Source: Glandiceps talaboti (lineage: Eukaryota; Hemichordata; Enteropneusta; Spengelidae). From it: a DNA stretch of 62,000 bases. Every line of letters begins with the position of its first letter. The stretch's first letter is position 1. This document shows, in pieces, positions 35,501 to 50,942 of the stretch. The DNA lies in assembly GCF_964340395.1 (NCBI RefSeq), contig NC_135562.1, positions 11,225,134 to 11,287,133 of the forward strand, given 5' to 3'. The position numbers and the translations under genes are program-made. Below the pieces are notes generated by a model. It was given only the letters and a program-made list of their open reading frames with translations, was not told the origin of the DNA and did no database searches.

Positions 35501-38500
35501 AAAAAAAAAAAAAAAGAATTGTTTCTGGTCTTACATACCTTCGTATCAGTCTTTTTTTATTTTCATGTTTGTCCAACCCATGCAGTCTGCAGATCCGAGG
35601 GGAAAAACACAAAAATAATACTCCCTACTGCAGAGCCAATCATGAACAAGCAAATGAGAACTGCCCCCACATACACACTTGCTCTAAAGAACAAAATAAA
35701 AAGAACAGAAACTGCCATTATTAGTAGATTGAATGACTAGTTTGTTGAGAATGAAAAAAAAAAAATTGTGTCGTCACACCATTTTAGACAACCTGTCCTG
35801 ATCAGAAACAATTCTTTCTTTATTTTTGACCTAATACTCGGTTTTTATAACAAGCTAGAAAGGAAAACTAAAAAGGATTCCTTGATTCAAAAGGAAATTA
35901 CTGAAGGTATTGATGATAATGAAAATGTGCAATTACCAGTTTAATAACATTAGTGATCAGATTTTGTTTAAAGTCAGGGTGATATACGTAGTACACAACA
36001 CATCCAACTCAGTGTTAAACACTAATCACTTGATAACCTTGAATAAAGTTGATTATAATTTTGGAATAAAAAACTCAATTTTTAATAGAGCCAAGTCATT
36101 CACCTCAGTCTAAACATTCTCCTAATTATAAATACATAGAAAAGCAATTGGCTTGTTAGTGTTCATTAATTTTGAAGTCTTTTTGATTAAACAGACAAGG
36201 TTCAACATGAGGCACTGTTTTTATCGGAATGTTAAATACTTAACTTACATCAAATCCATCTTGTTATAGTTATGTGGATTTTTGCCTTGAAATAAGTCAA
36301 ACATCCGTATATGGCAGTGGCAGATTGAAACTTCAATTCTGATATCCTTATATGAAGAGTAATTTTTGGATGGGCCTCAAAAATTATTGAATTATTTATT
36401 AATCCCTAATGGGCAAGGCCTGGAGGGAAATACTACATTGGGTCCTGTCCATCCCTCCGCCATCACCTGTATCTCAGATATGCATAGGCCAATGTCAACC
36501 AAACCTGGCACAAATGTCAGAATTATGACCTTCAGTTTTACATGCTACCGATGTCATAGTTACTAGTGATCAAGTATCTTTCTAATTTAATCTAATTTAC
36601 TATTCTTATAGAGAACATTCCATGAAATATCTTAATGCGCTTAACAAAGCACAAAATCTCGAGTACAATTCACATACAAAACAGAATCTAACAAAAGTCT
36701 TGTTGTACAGGTAGGTCTTAAAACCGGATTTAAATGATTGAAATGAAGTGACAGTCTGCAGACACAATGGCAGAGTATTCCACAAGCGTGGGCCACAAAT
36801 TGAGAATGCCCTATCACCATAGTATTACTGAGTGGTTGATGATGTAGATAAATTTCGCTCCTTGAGTTCCTGCAAAGAGCACGACCGGTGCTACACTGAG
36901 TTAGCAACTGATCAAAATGGACTTGAAATGTTAAACAGAGAATTTTGAATTCTGCTCGCTTTTGTACTGGTAGCCAGTGCACCTCTTTAATTAATTATAG
37001 GGTGAAAACAATTTTTGAAATAAGATAAAAAAATTATTAATAAGCAGTTACAAGGACATCATTATTTTGTGTCATGCTTCATCAACACTGCAGATATGAC
37101 ACATTTGTATTTCATCAGTGAGCCGTTACACGTGATGATAAACCCAGTTTTAATTAGTAAAATAACATTATATATCATTCTTTTATGTCTTTTCTGAAAA
37201 AATTAATACAGAAAAATTGATTAGATCTGGTGTATGTCTGTAAACGCTTCTCAAGACACCTTCAGTTGTAAATATATGAAAAACCAAACTACAGATATTG
37301 TCAGATCTGATATTTTGTTGATTTTTGAAGTCTTTTTTTTTTGAGTTCAGCTCATCAAAACTGTCTTTCAACGATAACCGTTTGACTAAATGTAAAGAAT
37401 ACTAACTGTTGAATAACACAATAAAAGCTAGAAATAATTGATGTGATCGGTTACTCTGTGTGATATTAATATGATTTAGTGTATTCATAATACTTCTGTC
37501 CGGGGAGTCCATACCAATGTAATGTGTTAATGAAAAGTCTAACCTCCCACTGAGAATTATTTCACTTCTTCATTGTAGTGCATACAATAACAAACTTCCA
37601 ATATGCAGAGTATGGAAATATTCCATCCCATCCACCCTGTGTAATATGGAAACATTTCACCCTATTCGCCCGGGGTAATATGGAAATATTTCATCCTATT
37701 CACCCAGGGTAATATGGAAATATATCTTTCTATCTGTCAAGTGTAATATGGAAATATATCACCCTATCCATACATTGTAAAATGGAAATATTTCACCCTA
37801 TCCATCCAGGGTGATATGGAAATATTTCACCCTATTCGCCCAGTGTAACATGAAAATATTTCATCCTACCCATCCAGGATAATATTTAATATTTGACCCT
37901 ATCCATCCGGTATAATATGAAAATATTTCATCTAACCCATCCAGTGTAATATGGAATATTGAACACATTGGAAATATTGAAATATTGAACACATTGCTAT
38001 AGCCCTATATCGGGCTATAGCACACGTTCATTACCCCCTCGTGACTGTGAGTTACCAGATCACATGCTATTTCCCTCGGCCTTCAGCCTCGGGAAATAGC
38101 ATGTGATTCTGGTAACTCACAGTCCCTCGGGTGTAATAAACGGGTGCTATAGCCCTCACGGCCAGGCAATATTTAAAGCTATATTGCATAAATAACAGTA
38201 ATTAAAGAATTTGTCTAAAACTTCTCTCTTTGAACAGAAAAGTAAACAACATACCAGCAGTGATATATTTTGTATGACATCACAGCTACTTGTTTAAAAG
38301 TTCTCTCTTTGAAAACAGAAAGTCAACGACTTAACAACAGTTAAATATTTCGCATGACGTCACAGCTTGGACATAAATATTAATGAGATAATATTGATGG
38401 GATTAACGTAATACAGATTAACCCGCTAATTGAAAACGAACTATTTAACCATTTCCTGTGAATGTAAGAGAAACACAGCCTGCATGCAAAATACACATTA

Positions 38501-41500
38501 TATGGATCGACGTTTAACCAGGTATGAACTTTCAACTGATTTCTAAGATACGAATAATATAACTTTTTTAAGTGGTTCTGTCATCAGATAAATTTGAAAA
38601 GTACAGACATCATAGTGAAAATGATAACATTTCTTTAAAACGTGCAACGTCAAATGAATGTCGGATTAATTAAATAGTTATTCAACTGAGAATATATTAC
38701 GCCAATCGTGAGATTGTCTCTGAAAGCCTAGTAGTGTGTCTGAATAACAACTATTTCTGTGTTATTGGTCTATGGGGTTGATGTTTTTAGCACAACGAGG
38801 CCAATAGGGTTCAATAGTGCTCTGTAGGCATGGTGTGGTGTGTGTGTGTGTGTGCATGCTTGCGTGCGTGCGTGTGTACATGCGCACAACTTTAACTCAA
38901 AACCTGTTGAGCTAATTGTTTCAATGCTTGTGGTGATGTTCCTTTTGGTGTCTAGTTTGGAAGTAGTTCAAATGATCGGATCACGGATCAGTTATTTTCA
39001 AGTTATGCCCCCAAAACCTGATCATCATCAATCTTTACTAGTAAATGTGTGTGAGTGACAAGTGTTTCTGCCTCAGTGGTCCATGGGTTTGATATTTTTA
39101 CTAGTGATTAGTGTGAATGAAAGATATACCTCATAACTCATCAGTCCAAGTGTTTGATGTCTTTGTTAGTAATTGTGTATGAATGACAACTTTCAATGCC
39201 TCATTGCTCCAAGGGTTTGATATTTTTACTAGTAAGTATGTCTTAATAACAACTGACAATCTCTCTGTCTCAGTGGTCCAAGGGTTTGATGTTTTTAATA
39301 ATAATGAGTGTGAGTGATAGATATCGCTGTGTCTGTGGTCCCTGGCCTAGAATGTAGGTAAATGTGTTGATAAAACAGATAGCAATACTATCAATTAGTG
39401 AAACTAGGACAGCGACAGCTTTATAGATTAGTCTGTGGTTAAACAAGTGTAAAGAACTGTAGACATCAATACCAAATTACAATGCATATTTGTGTATATG
39501 GCCAAGCATTAATTCATCAGTTACTGAAAATATAACAAAGGTTATTGAACAGGATGGTTTATTTTCATTTCAGTGTTTGTCATAACCATATATTTTTTTT
39601 TAATTTGGTGGAATATTAAATTAGATATTATTCCCCAATATTTTTCTTGTTCAGTCAAGGAAAATATGAATGACCTAAGCAACCTTGTAGCTACTCACAG
39701 TGACAATACCCTTAGGTCACATGTAATTTCCAGCAGAATGGAGAAAAATATTTGGGAATAGTATAATTATACTCCCGCAAGCATAATTCATAAAAAATCG
39801 GGGAAAGTAGTAGAAATGTGGAACATTTTGACTGACATATCGAGCACAGCAGAACCAGTGATGTAGAACGACCAGGGTATATAGTCCATATTTTCTGTTC
39901 AAAGATAATATCTTGGCTTGTGCATGGTATAATAAAAATAGTTGATCTGTAGGATTAGAAAAAATATAACAAAGACAGCAAGCATGTATGTGAGGAATAG
40001 TTATCATTTATTGTTAAATTTTGGGAACTTAAATAGATAAAATGGTTCACGTTTCATTCTGACTTTAATTACCATTTCTAAGTCATTCAAAATGTTCCAA
40101 GTAAGATTATGAAATGAAAGTATCACCAACATGTAGTTTTTGTGAAATTTTTAATCAACCGACGACCGACCCATCAGTTTAAAGGTGTTACGATAAGAAA
40201 CCTAGAATAAAGTATGTGCACCCATACACTAATTAGGACAGGGTATGGTATGTCTTTACTAGCCAGGATTAATGACTGCTGTGGTATAAATTTAAATTGG
40301 TTTTAATGAAATAGAGAGTTTGTGTCAAGGTCAAATTTCAGTCGTTATTAATGTACCTAATTAACTAAAGTGTAGGGTCAGAACAGATGAAGATATCATT
40401 ATCATATTGCGGCTTGGTTTCTTTGAACTTATCAAATTATAAATTGTTAATATCATAATTGGCTTGCTTCCTTAGAAAATATCAAACGTTATGCTTTTCT
40501 CAGACACCGTTCAGACAGTACAGATGAAGAATTAGGGGTTTGATAAGACTCATGAGGGACTCTGTCATTGTATATATATATACTGGGAAGGTGATATTTG
40601 CATATATGCAAATATCACCTTCCAGGTACATAGCTACTGACAGAAGCCCAAGCTGATATGATATAATCTGATATATACTCCTTTGTCTATCTTTGAGTCT
40701 GTTCTTATCAATTTGCATGTAATCTGGTAGTCTTGCTGCTAGACGTTTGGGCTTTCTTTCGATGCTATAACTATAAGCGAACGAAGTTCGCATGTGAGGG
40801 CTTGCCCGAACAGTCTAGCGAACGTCATTTTCAGACCAGACATTCCATTGAGATTACGATAAGCGATGGGTTGGGCCATATATGCATATATATACTTTAA
40901 TATATTCAATCTCTGCATGCAGGTGTTGACAAACACATTTATGTCATTACTATGTCTTATCAGTTTATGGTAATTGTGTTTGATGAGTGTGTAGACGTTG
41001 TCATTCACACATTTTAGTTAACGCATTGGTGGTTATTTTTACAAGCCCCTCCTGAAGATGAATATGCATGAAAATTTAGCTATTGTCCTCTGTGCGGCTT
41101 GTCGCTAATACGGTTCTCTGATTGGCAGTTATTTATATCCTGATGACATTCGCTAGACCTCGGATGTTCCATCCTCGATAGCGTTGTTCGGCTGTGTGTC
41201 ATATTTTATCGGAAGAACATCCGAGGGCTAGCTGATAGACTAGTAATCTGGTTGATTTCATTCAAACCTAGCACAGAGGTCAGGACAGATGGGAGGTGTT
41301 TTCAGTCAAATTATCAAGGGGGGAGGGGGGGGGGGGCTTTAAAACGTAGCATAAAGTCATAACCACCACATAATTTGCATGCAATATGGAGGATGTTTTC
41401 ATTTAAATTTAGCACAAATGTTAGATTTTACCACTACTAACTAAAGTTGGGACAGATGGGAGGTTTTTTCAATCAAACTATCAAATGGGAAGAGGTGCTT

Positions 41501-44500
41501 TAAAACGTAGCATAAAGCTGAGTCATAACCACCACATAATTTGCATGCAATATGGCGGCTGTTTAAAATTTAGCATAAATGTTAGATTTTACCACTACTA
41601 AGGTCAATCAAAGTGCCGAATGCGATGGGGGTCCATTCAAACTTTGTTCAAAGGTGAGACCTTGCCACATAGGGAGGGATGATATTGGCCCATTCAAACT
41701 TAGCACATTGTTGAGACATCACCATTTAAGACAGGGTCGTCTACTGTATTAACCCAAACTTCATTTCAAATATTTACTACAAATTTTTATGAAGTTGTCA
41801 AAAGATAAAAAAACATTCACATGTGTAAAATACCATATATATTGTAGTGGTATTATTAGAGGTGTTTTTGCAATGATTTTGTTGTTCATTTCTAAGCGGA
41901 AGATAAAGGTGATTACGTAGTATGCTTAAACCTACACTCGCTGTAACGGGGTATAATGTTTTCAGACACTCAACAATATATTCACTGAAAATTGTTAAAA
42001 TACCAGTAATTAAACATTGTACATGTCAATAAGAGGTCTATTTCATCTATAAGTAATATAGTAATAAGTTGAAATTGTGATTCATTGGGGGGGGGGGGGG
42101 GTTGATTTTTGGGTCCGGATCTAAATACCTAAATATCTATTTTTATTAAGTATAGTGCACCATACTATGTGTACTGCTACACAAAAACGTTTACCGACAG
42201 GTGATTCAAGCGTGTGCAGGATTTACGATATTACGAGTAAGTCGTTGTATCCAACGAAAAAGTTTCAAAAGAACATTCCAGTTACAGCTTTAACAGAATA
42301 TGTGTAACTTTTGTCAAATTAGTCCAAAAATACAGAATGATTTGTGAATATCAGTTGATAAAATATCCAAGCTTGTCATGATAGTAATAACTCTATTAGA
42401 CTTTTCTACACGCACCTAAGGTTATGCTGTCCGCTTTACATTGTAGAACAAAAGGTAACTCTAGCAGTACGTGTTAGGTCAAAATTACTTATTAACTCGG
42501 TAAGACCTGGTTGTATCAAATCTGATAGCTATGTACTAAAGGCACAATCACCTCTTGGCGTGGGATTACCAGCCATTGATGAACTAATAATTGGAAAAAA
42601 AGTGTTTTTTGTGTGTTCTAAATTTGTCCTAAAGTTGTCTTAATCTGTGAAATTACCTCCTCAAAACAGATGACTTACTCAGTGACATTTCCATTGATTA
42701 ATCCCAAGGTCACAGAGTTGTGTAGAACTTTTTTTTGGTCTATTAACAGTCGTGAAATTGTGTTGTAATTTCTATTGACCTTTAACCTTTATCTTGCAGA
42801 TCGTTTTAACACGGAATCGTAGAACCGGTACAGTCGCGGTTGATGGTGGTGATGAAGTGCGTGACAGAGCGCCTGAGGGTGCATCAAGCATGGACATCAA
42901 AACATCCCTGTTTATTGGCGGAGTTTCAGAAAGTCTAGCTGTGCCAAGACTAGAACAAGTAAGTAAACTGACATTGCATTATTTCATGAAGTAAGCTGAC
43001 AGGGTGTTTGTAAAAGCTGTGATAGAAGTTAATAGTGTTCAGTAAAGGGCATGGCAGCTCCACATAAAGAAGGTCAAACCCGACTATGATTGAAAGATTG
43101 AGAGTTCGAAGAACTGTTTCTCAGAAACATTGACAGCTGCAAGTATGCATTTGCGTCCAACGAGCGCACAAGCAATTTATTGTCTTGAATTTAGTTCACA
43201 TCAAAATTTGACCATGAGTGCATAGTGCCGGTAAGCTGGTGTTCATTAATTAAGCAAACAGGACATGGAACATCAAGTGTGTGATTACAGATTGACAGAG
43301 TGAAGTGATTAGGAGAACACACACACATGTTTCTTTAAATGGCCTCATCTTTTATGTACAACCCTCGCATCTCAGCTGCTTGCGCACTAACAAGACATAA
43401 AAATGGCCATTACATCATGTGATCAGCCTAACTAATAAGCTACTTGGCCCAGTTTAATGAGATACGAATAATAGATTGCGCTTTTCTAAATTAATCAAGT
43501 TTAGCTTGTAAATTCTAATAACTGCTGTAGTGAAATGTCCCGACAAAGTCTGTTCCTTTGTTGAAGGTTAAATTCTTTAATATGACAAAATAGCCTGGCC
43601 TAAATTATTTAACAAGAAAGTCCAGACAGAATTATTCCTTTTCTGCCAACTACATGGAACTGGTCATCAATCTCCGGAACTGACGTCAAAACCAGTCAAG
43701 ATCATAGACAGGGAACAAAACATGGATAAATGAAGACTATTGGAGGCCATGTACATCAAAGTCAACAATCTGTCACTTTATGCCAATGTAGGAAAATAAG
43801 ACATTTTACCAAATTACAGTGATATCATCACAGAAGGTGGACAGTTAGATGTACATAACTGACAAGTACTTTCACACCTAAATTTACATATATTGAAGCT
43901 AACCTTTTCGCACCTCTGGTTACTCATCAACACCTCTCACAAATTTGGATCATTCTGTCAGACACGTCTGTTTCTCAATCTAAAGTTGAAGAAGAGAACT
44001 TGTGTATGAATCTTAGTGCTTCCATGATGAACATACATATAGTGTTATAACTACATGTATGGTCATCAACTGTTTGACCAAAATAGGATCACATATGATA
44101 ATGTAATTTTGAACTGGAAGCATGAAAATGATCTTATACAACAGTGTAACACTGTTGGTGCTACAGCCAGAGTACTAAAAAGGTACTCTAAAACAGACTT
44201 GGTGCTACAGCCAGAGTACTAAAGACAGTACTGTAACAGACTTGGTGCTACAGCCAGAGTACTAAAGGCAGTACTGTAAAACAGACTTGGTGCTACATCC
44301 AGAGTACTAAAGGCAGTACTCTAAAACAGACTTGGTGCTACAGCCAGAGTACTAATGGCAGTACTGTGAAACAGACTTGGTGCTACAGCCAGAGTACTAA
44401 AGGCAGTACTGTAACAGACTTGGTGCTACAGCCAGAGTACTAAAAACAGTACTGTAACAGACTTGGTGCTACAAGTATAAGTCTGCCAGTACTGGTGCTA

Positions 44501-47500
44501 CAAGAGTACAGTACTGTAACAGACCTGGTGCTACAGCCAGAATACTGCAGACAGTACTGTATTTGGACCTGATGCAATGGCCAGAATACTGAAGACAGTA
44601 CTGTAACAGACCTGGTGCTACAGCCAGAATACTGAAAACAGTACAGTATTTGGGCCTGATGCAATGACTAGAATGCTGAAGACAGTACTGTAACAGACCT
44701 GGTGCTACAGCCAGAATACTGCAGACAGTACAGTATTTGGACCTGATGCAATGGCCAGAATACTGAAGACAGTACTGTAACAGACCTGGTGCTACAGCCA
44801 GAATATTGAAGACAGTACAGTATTTGGACCTGATGCAATGACTAGAATACTGAAGACAGTACAGTATTTAGACCTGATGCAATGGCTAGAATACTGAAGA
44901 CAGTACTGTAACAGACCTGGTGTTACAGCCAGAATACTGAAGACAGTACAGTATTTGGACCTGATGCAATGGCCAGAATACTGAAGACAGTACCGTAACA
45001 GACCTGGTGCTACAGCCTGAATACTGCAGACAGTACAGTATTTGGACCTGATGCAATGACGAGAATACTGAAGACAGTACTGTAACAGACCTGGTGCTAC
45101 AGCCAGAATACTGCAGACAGTACAGTATTTGGACCTGATGCAATGGCCAGAATACTGAAGACTAGTACATGTATTACGTTGATTGCTAACAATTGTATCA
45201 TGTGTTTATAGTTATTCTATCATAACCTATGTGTGTCTTCACACATGCAAAAAAAACTTTCACTTTTTTTTTGTCAAGAATGATTATATTTCAACAACAA
45301 TCTTAAATAATAAAAAATAAAAAGATGCTTTTTATGATTTGGTATAAAATGACATTGATTTGTGAAGAAAAGTTACAAAAAACAGAAATTTTGATCAAAT
45401 AATTTTTTCTAGTGTGAGATTGTGGATCGACGATTTTGATTGATTACAATTGGATTGTGTTGAGATTACCATGACAACACTTTTTTGATTACATCACACT
45501 TGAATACATGTTACACAACTATGTAGCAGGTCGTATTGAGTCTTGAGTTGACTTCGTCAACGTAGCCCTGGATGTTGTACTCATTTCATGTGAATGATTC
45601 CAGAGACCGTCATGTGTAAATCTGCGTTTTTCCCGACTGGTTGTCAACTGCTATTGCCTGGAGCATACTGTCATGGCTGACTTTACCTACACATATGCAC
45701 TCTTACACATGAATAGCTTTCGGTTACTTGCAAGTCCTTTGTTGTGACCTTTTCCCTGATCACATCCCAGTAATGCTTGTGGGCAATGTGAGCGTTACAG
45801 ATACACGTAGTTAGTTTTAATAAAGTTTACAGTCTGCCAAGTACAGAATGTTTCATATAGCTTTTAGCTGCATTTGTACAGTATATATATTTCAAAGTCT
45901 GTGGGCAGCAAACATCTACTTTTGAACTAACAACATTATAAGACTAGGGCTTTTTGTAGCCATGGTAACTGAGAAGGAAATGTTAAAGCCCCGGGATTCA
46001 ATCCCATGTTCTCGCATTATAGTATTAGCTTATATATGGAACCATAAGGATTACATAGGATTAACTTTCCAACAACTCTGCCAGAAAACTGTGTTTTAAT
46101 CCTGAATTTTAATGCTAATCTGGTCTTGGTCTAATTTCACATACAATGGTATGATCAACCTTTTCTTTTTGATGGGAACCCCAGTGATATTGGGGGGGGT
46201 GGGGGGGGGTGGCTGTTTCTGATATATTTACCAGTAGTTTTTTTGGGGAAACCCTTTAATAGAGAGGGGAAAGCAGTTTCCTAATGTATTCACCCATAAG
46301 TATTGGCGGGAACACCCATTACTAAAGAGGGGAAAACATTCACTCATAAGTGTTGGAAGGGGAACACCCAGTACTAGAGAGGGGAAAGCAGTTTCCTAAT
46401 GTATTCACCCATTATATGTTGAGGGGAACACCCAGTGCTAGAGAGGGGAAAGCAGTTTCCTAATGTATTCACCCATTATATGTTGAGGGGAACACCCAGT
46501 GCTAGAGAGGGGAAAGCAGTTTCCTAATGTATTCACCCATTATATGTTGAGGGGAACACTCAGTACTAGAGAGGGGAAAGCAGTTTCCTAATGTATTCAC
46601 CCATTATATGTTGAGGGGAACACCCAGTACTAGAGAGGGGAAAGCAGTTTCCTAATGTATTCACCCATTATATGTTGAGGGGAACACCCAGTACTAGAGA
46701 GGGGAAAGCAGTTTCCTAATGTATTCACCCATTATATGTTGAGGGGAACACCCAGTACTAGAGAGGGGAAAGCAGTTTCCTAATGTATTCACCCATTATA
46801 TGTTGAGGGGAACACCCAGTACTAGAGAGGGGAAAGCAGTTTCCTAATGTATTCACCCATTATATGTTGAGGGGAACACCCAGTACTAGAGAGGGGAAAG
46901 CAGTTTCCTAATGTATTCACCCATTATATGTTGAGGGAAATACCCAGTACTAGAGAGGGGAAAGCAGTTTCCTAATGTATTCACCCATTATATGTTGAGG
47001 GAAATACCCAGTACTAGAGAGGGGAAAGCAGTTTCCTAATGTATTCACCCATTATATGTTGAGGGGAACACCCAGTACTAGAGAGGGGAAAGCAGTTTCC
47101 TAATGTATTCACCCATTATATGTTGAGGGGAACACCCAGTACTAGAGAGGGGAAAGCAGTTTCCTAATGTATTCACCCATTATATATTGAGGGAAACACC
47201 CAGTACTAGAGAGGGGAAAGCAGTTTCCTAATGTATTCACCCATTATATGTTGAGGGGAACACCCAGTACTAGAGAGGGGAAAGCAGTTTCCTAATGTAT
47301 TCACCCATTATATGTTGAGGGGAACACCCAGTACTAGAGAGGGGAAAGCAGTTTCCTAATGTATTCACCCAGTATATGTTGAGGGGAACACCCAGTACTA
47401 GAGAGGGGAAAGCAGTTTCCTAATGTATTCACCCAGTATATGTTGAGGGGAACACCCAGTACTAGAGAGGGGAAAGCAGTTTCCTAATGTATTCACCCAT

Positions 47501-50500
47501 TATATGTTGAGGGGAACACTCAGTACTAGAGAGGGGAAAGCAGTTTCCTAATGTATTCACCCATTATATGTTGAGGGGAACACCCAGTACTAAAGAGGAG
47601 TGGAGAAACCAATTTCTTGATACATATTTGTCAAAGAAAAGAGCACTCTAAAAAGCAAAGAAAGAAAGTTGTGCAAAGACAAATGCTTCTAAATGCCAAT
47701 TGCATGCTAACAGTGTTAGCTAGCTACCAGGGATCTCCATATAAAATATTTCTGTGATTAACCTACAGTCTAATTTCTGTTCTAAAACGTACCTCACTCA
47801 AATACTATTACATAAAATCCACTTATCATAAAATGTTTTCCTAATTCTGTATCTTTCCTGATATAACTAACTCAGTGCAAATAAATGATATTATTCCCAA
47901 TTTGATGTCTTCACTAATTCTTGACTTAACCCAAGAAAATGCGAGGTCAACGACATTATAAAATAAGCGCGAAGTATAAACCATTGACCGTACACACACC
48001 CTCTATTGGCATTTGAACTGTAAAGACTCGCATAACTTTCTAATTTGGTTCGTTGCATGACTGCATGCCCTGTGGCTATTTCCTGTTCTATACTTTAGTT
48101 CTGTTCTTTTTTTAAGTGTTTTGTTCAACTTCATTGCTTTGCGATGTCTTTCTAGGTATTTGAACTCCTATCACACTAGATCTAGTTCACCACTTTGTAA
48201 AAATTAAAAAAAAAAAAACTTTTTTTTTTCAAAATTTTATTCAGTACTACTAATATTTGGTAATTCCAAAGATAGATAACACTGTCTTGAATATTTCCAT
48301 CTTAAATTTGTAGATAATTGTTTGAATTTGAAAGTATTTTAGTCGTAATATTAATTCACATGTTTTAAAAATGTCAAAGCTGATACTGAACTTTGCAAAA
48401 AAAAATATTCATGAAATTTTATCAAATTCCTATTAATGTGAACATTCAGGTTGGCAGCCATTTTGAAAGAATTACAAATCATTGTTTCTATGTATCAAAT
48501 AATTTTACAATTCAAATTTTTGTACACTGACCCATATTTTTTTCTCAATTTGGAAAAGGTCAGTAGAAAAAAGTCTAAATTCTTGCAGCAAGTAGTGAAA
48601 TGAAAATCTTACTTCATTTATTTTCTCGAGGCATATTTTGTTTAAGGTGATCAGTATAGCTTATAAGATTTATGTCGTTCTGTCTGTCTGTCAACAAGTG
48701 ATTGTATTACCTGTGTTTCTAGGATCTGTCTCCTGCTGTCTCCTACAATGTCATAATTTCTTACTTTTCTATCACATCGCATCAAATTCTCAAATTTGTG
48801 ATTGTAACATCATTTCGTTAAACCTTTCCCACTAGTGATCTCTTCTATGAGTCGCGTCTATCTGTCTCCTGTATTTTTCATGTTGTTACTGAAATGTTAT
48901 CAAAGTGATCATGCAATCAGTTGGAAGTATTATACATTGCGTCTCAGAAGCTCATCTAGTCAATGATGTAGGGTTACCAAACAACTCACTTAAGGCAGTC
49001 ATACAATTTTAAATCAAATCAAATCAAATTTGAATGTCTTTGATCATAATAGTCTTCTTTAATCCTAAATCCACAGCCCCCTCTAGCCCCCTCCCCCTCC
49101 CCCCTCCCCCAACACTGCCTCTACATATAGCATGAAGTATACTTAAGATGCCAATGTCTTGGAAGATGGCGTAGATTAGCAGTATGTTATTTTCCTTTTT
49201 CCAATCAACCAATGTGTATATATTTAGGGGCTACCATTTATTTAGGGGCTACCATGTATATAGCAAAATATATTGACGGTTACCATTATAAAGAGACTGC
49301 CATATATTTAGGGCTACCATTTTTTTTTAGAGACTGCCATATGTTTAGGGGCTACCATTTTTTTAGAGACTGCCATATGTTTAGGGGCTACCATTTATTT
49401 AGAGACTGCCATATGTTTAGGGGCTACCATTTTTTTAGAGACTGCCATATGTATTTTTTTAGAGTGCCATATGTTTAGGGGCTACCATTTTTTTAGAGAC
49501 TGCCATATGTATTTTTTTAGAGTGCCATATGTTTAGGGGCTACCATTTTTTTAGAGACTGCCATATGTATTTTTTTTAGAGTGCCATATGTTTAGGGGCT
49601 ACCATTTTTTTAGAGACTGCCATACGCTATGGGGCTACCATTTATTTAGGGACTACCATATATTTAGTGGCTACTATTTTTTTTAGGAACTACCATGTAT
49701 TTAAGGGCTGCCATAGATTTAGGGCTACTGAATATTTAAGGGTGCCAGCAAGTCAATCAAATCTACTCACAGAAGAGAGTGGCACCCTCACGTAGGATAA
49801 ACTTCAGAATTACAAGACAATATAGTGACTTGAATTGTTATAGCCATAGGTACAATGAAATGCAGTTTTTGAATACATAATTTGCATAATTTGCATAATG
49901 TGCTGCATCAGATACCCAACTGTAACAGTGTAAGTGATCTTTCCATTAACCAAACAATCCTTAGGAATAAACCATAGATATTCTGTTTCAAAACCTGTAC
50001 GCATCAGAATTCCAGAACCTTTCTTACTGTGGCATGCATATTAATGAGTAATTTGCATAATTAATTACTTCCGTCTCCTAAATTTTATGGCCATCTCGTG
50101 TAGATGCATATCACAACGTACCAAGGGAGATATTTAAAATAATTGAATCAAACTTGTATCAGTATTGATGATTCTGTACAGCGTATTTGAAAATGTGACT
50201 AGCGTAGAGATGAATTAATTAGTTTATTCATAAGATAATAATATGTGACGTTGTGAAGGTTGAATGTTGAGTTGTATAACATAGTAAACAGTACTTGCAT
50301 ACGTGTGTGTGGAAGAGTGGCAATGCGTAGGAATTAAGAATTTTTAGAAATCCTCACGTTTTGCTTCATTAATATGCAAATATGTCCTACCCAACAATAG
50401 TGCACTAACCCCACCAAACTCCTTGAAGGCTCAGATGTGTTTTTTTTTTTCAAAGCAATCGTCACTATCAGGAATGATACTGCATCCCAATTTGTACTTA

Positions 50501-50725
50501 TTTTCACCCACGTTGCATTGAAAATAGATCATTTTGAAATAGAACGTAGCACTTTAAAAAATTTCTATTCTGTTTCACAACTATCTAGGAGGGTCTAATA
50601 TCCAGTATAATAAATGCAATTACATGGAATCGCTGATTTTTGCAAAATGAACAAAAAAGTTACTTCCAGATCTACTGTTTCCATAGCAGGTTGATATTTT
50701 GGGGCAGGATGGTTTTCAGCAGGTG

Positions 50726-50799
<74 letters not shown>

Positions 50800-50888
50800 A
50801 CACACACACGCACACACACACACAAACACATGCGCATGCACACACACACACACACATACACACACACATGCGCATGCACACACACACA

Positions 50889-50942
<54 letters not shown>

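Larger units (their letters stand above)
25801..42799 (+). other. 16,999-bp intron between LG4 exons
   Basis: GTAAGT donor at 25801 and ttgcag acceptor at 42799; phase 0. It carries microsatellites, a LINE remnant, minisatellites, fold-backs and a MITE, listed separately. The remaining stretches 28.8-31.8, 33.2-34.2, 35.9-36.6 and 39.4-40.5 kb show nothing identifiable. Confidence 0.9.

Noticed and set aside
42800-42958. Neurexin, agrin or perlecan as the source of the LG exons
   Set aside because: The tandem LG pair with a short linker and the stop codon right after the last LG Cys fit laminin alpha better; no EGF module lies between the LG domains.
46190-47605. Regular repeat array that could be mistaken for CRISPR
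   Set aside because: Units are contiguous 64-bp repeats with no variable spacers, in an animal intron.
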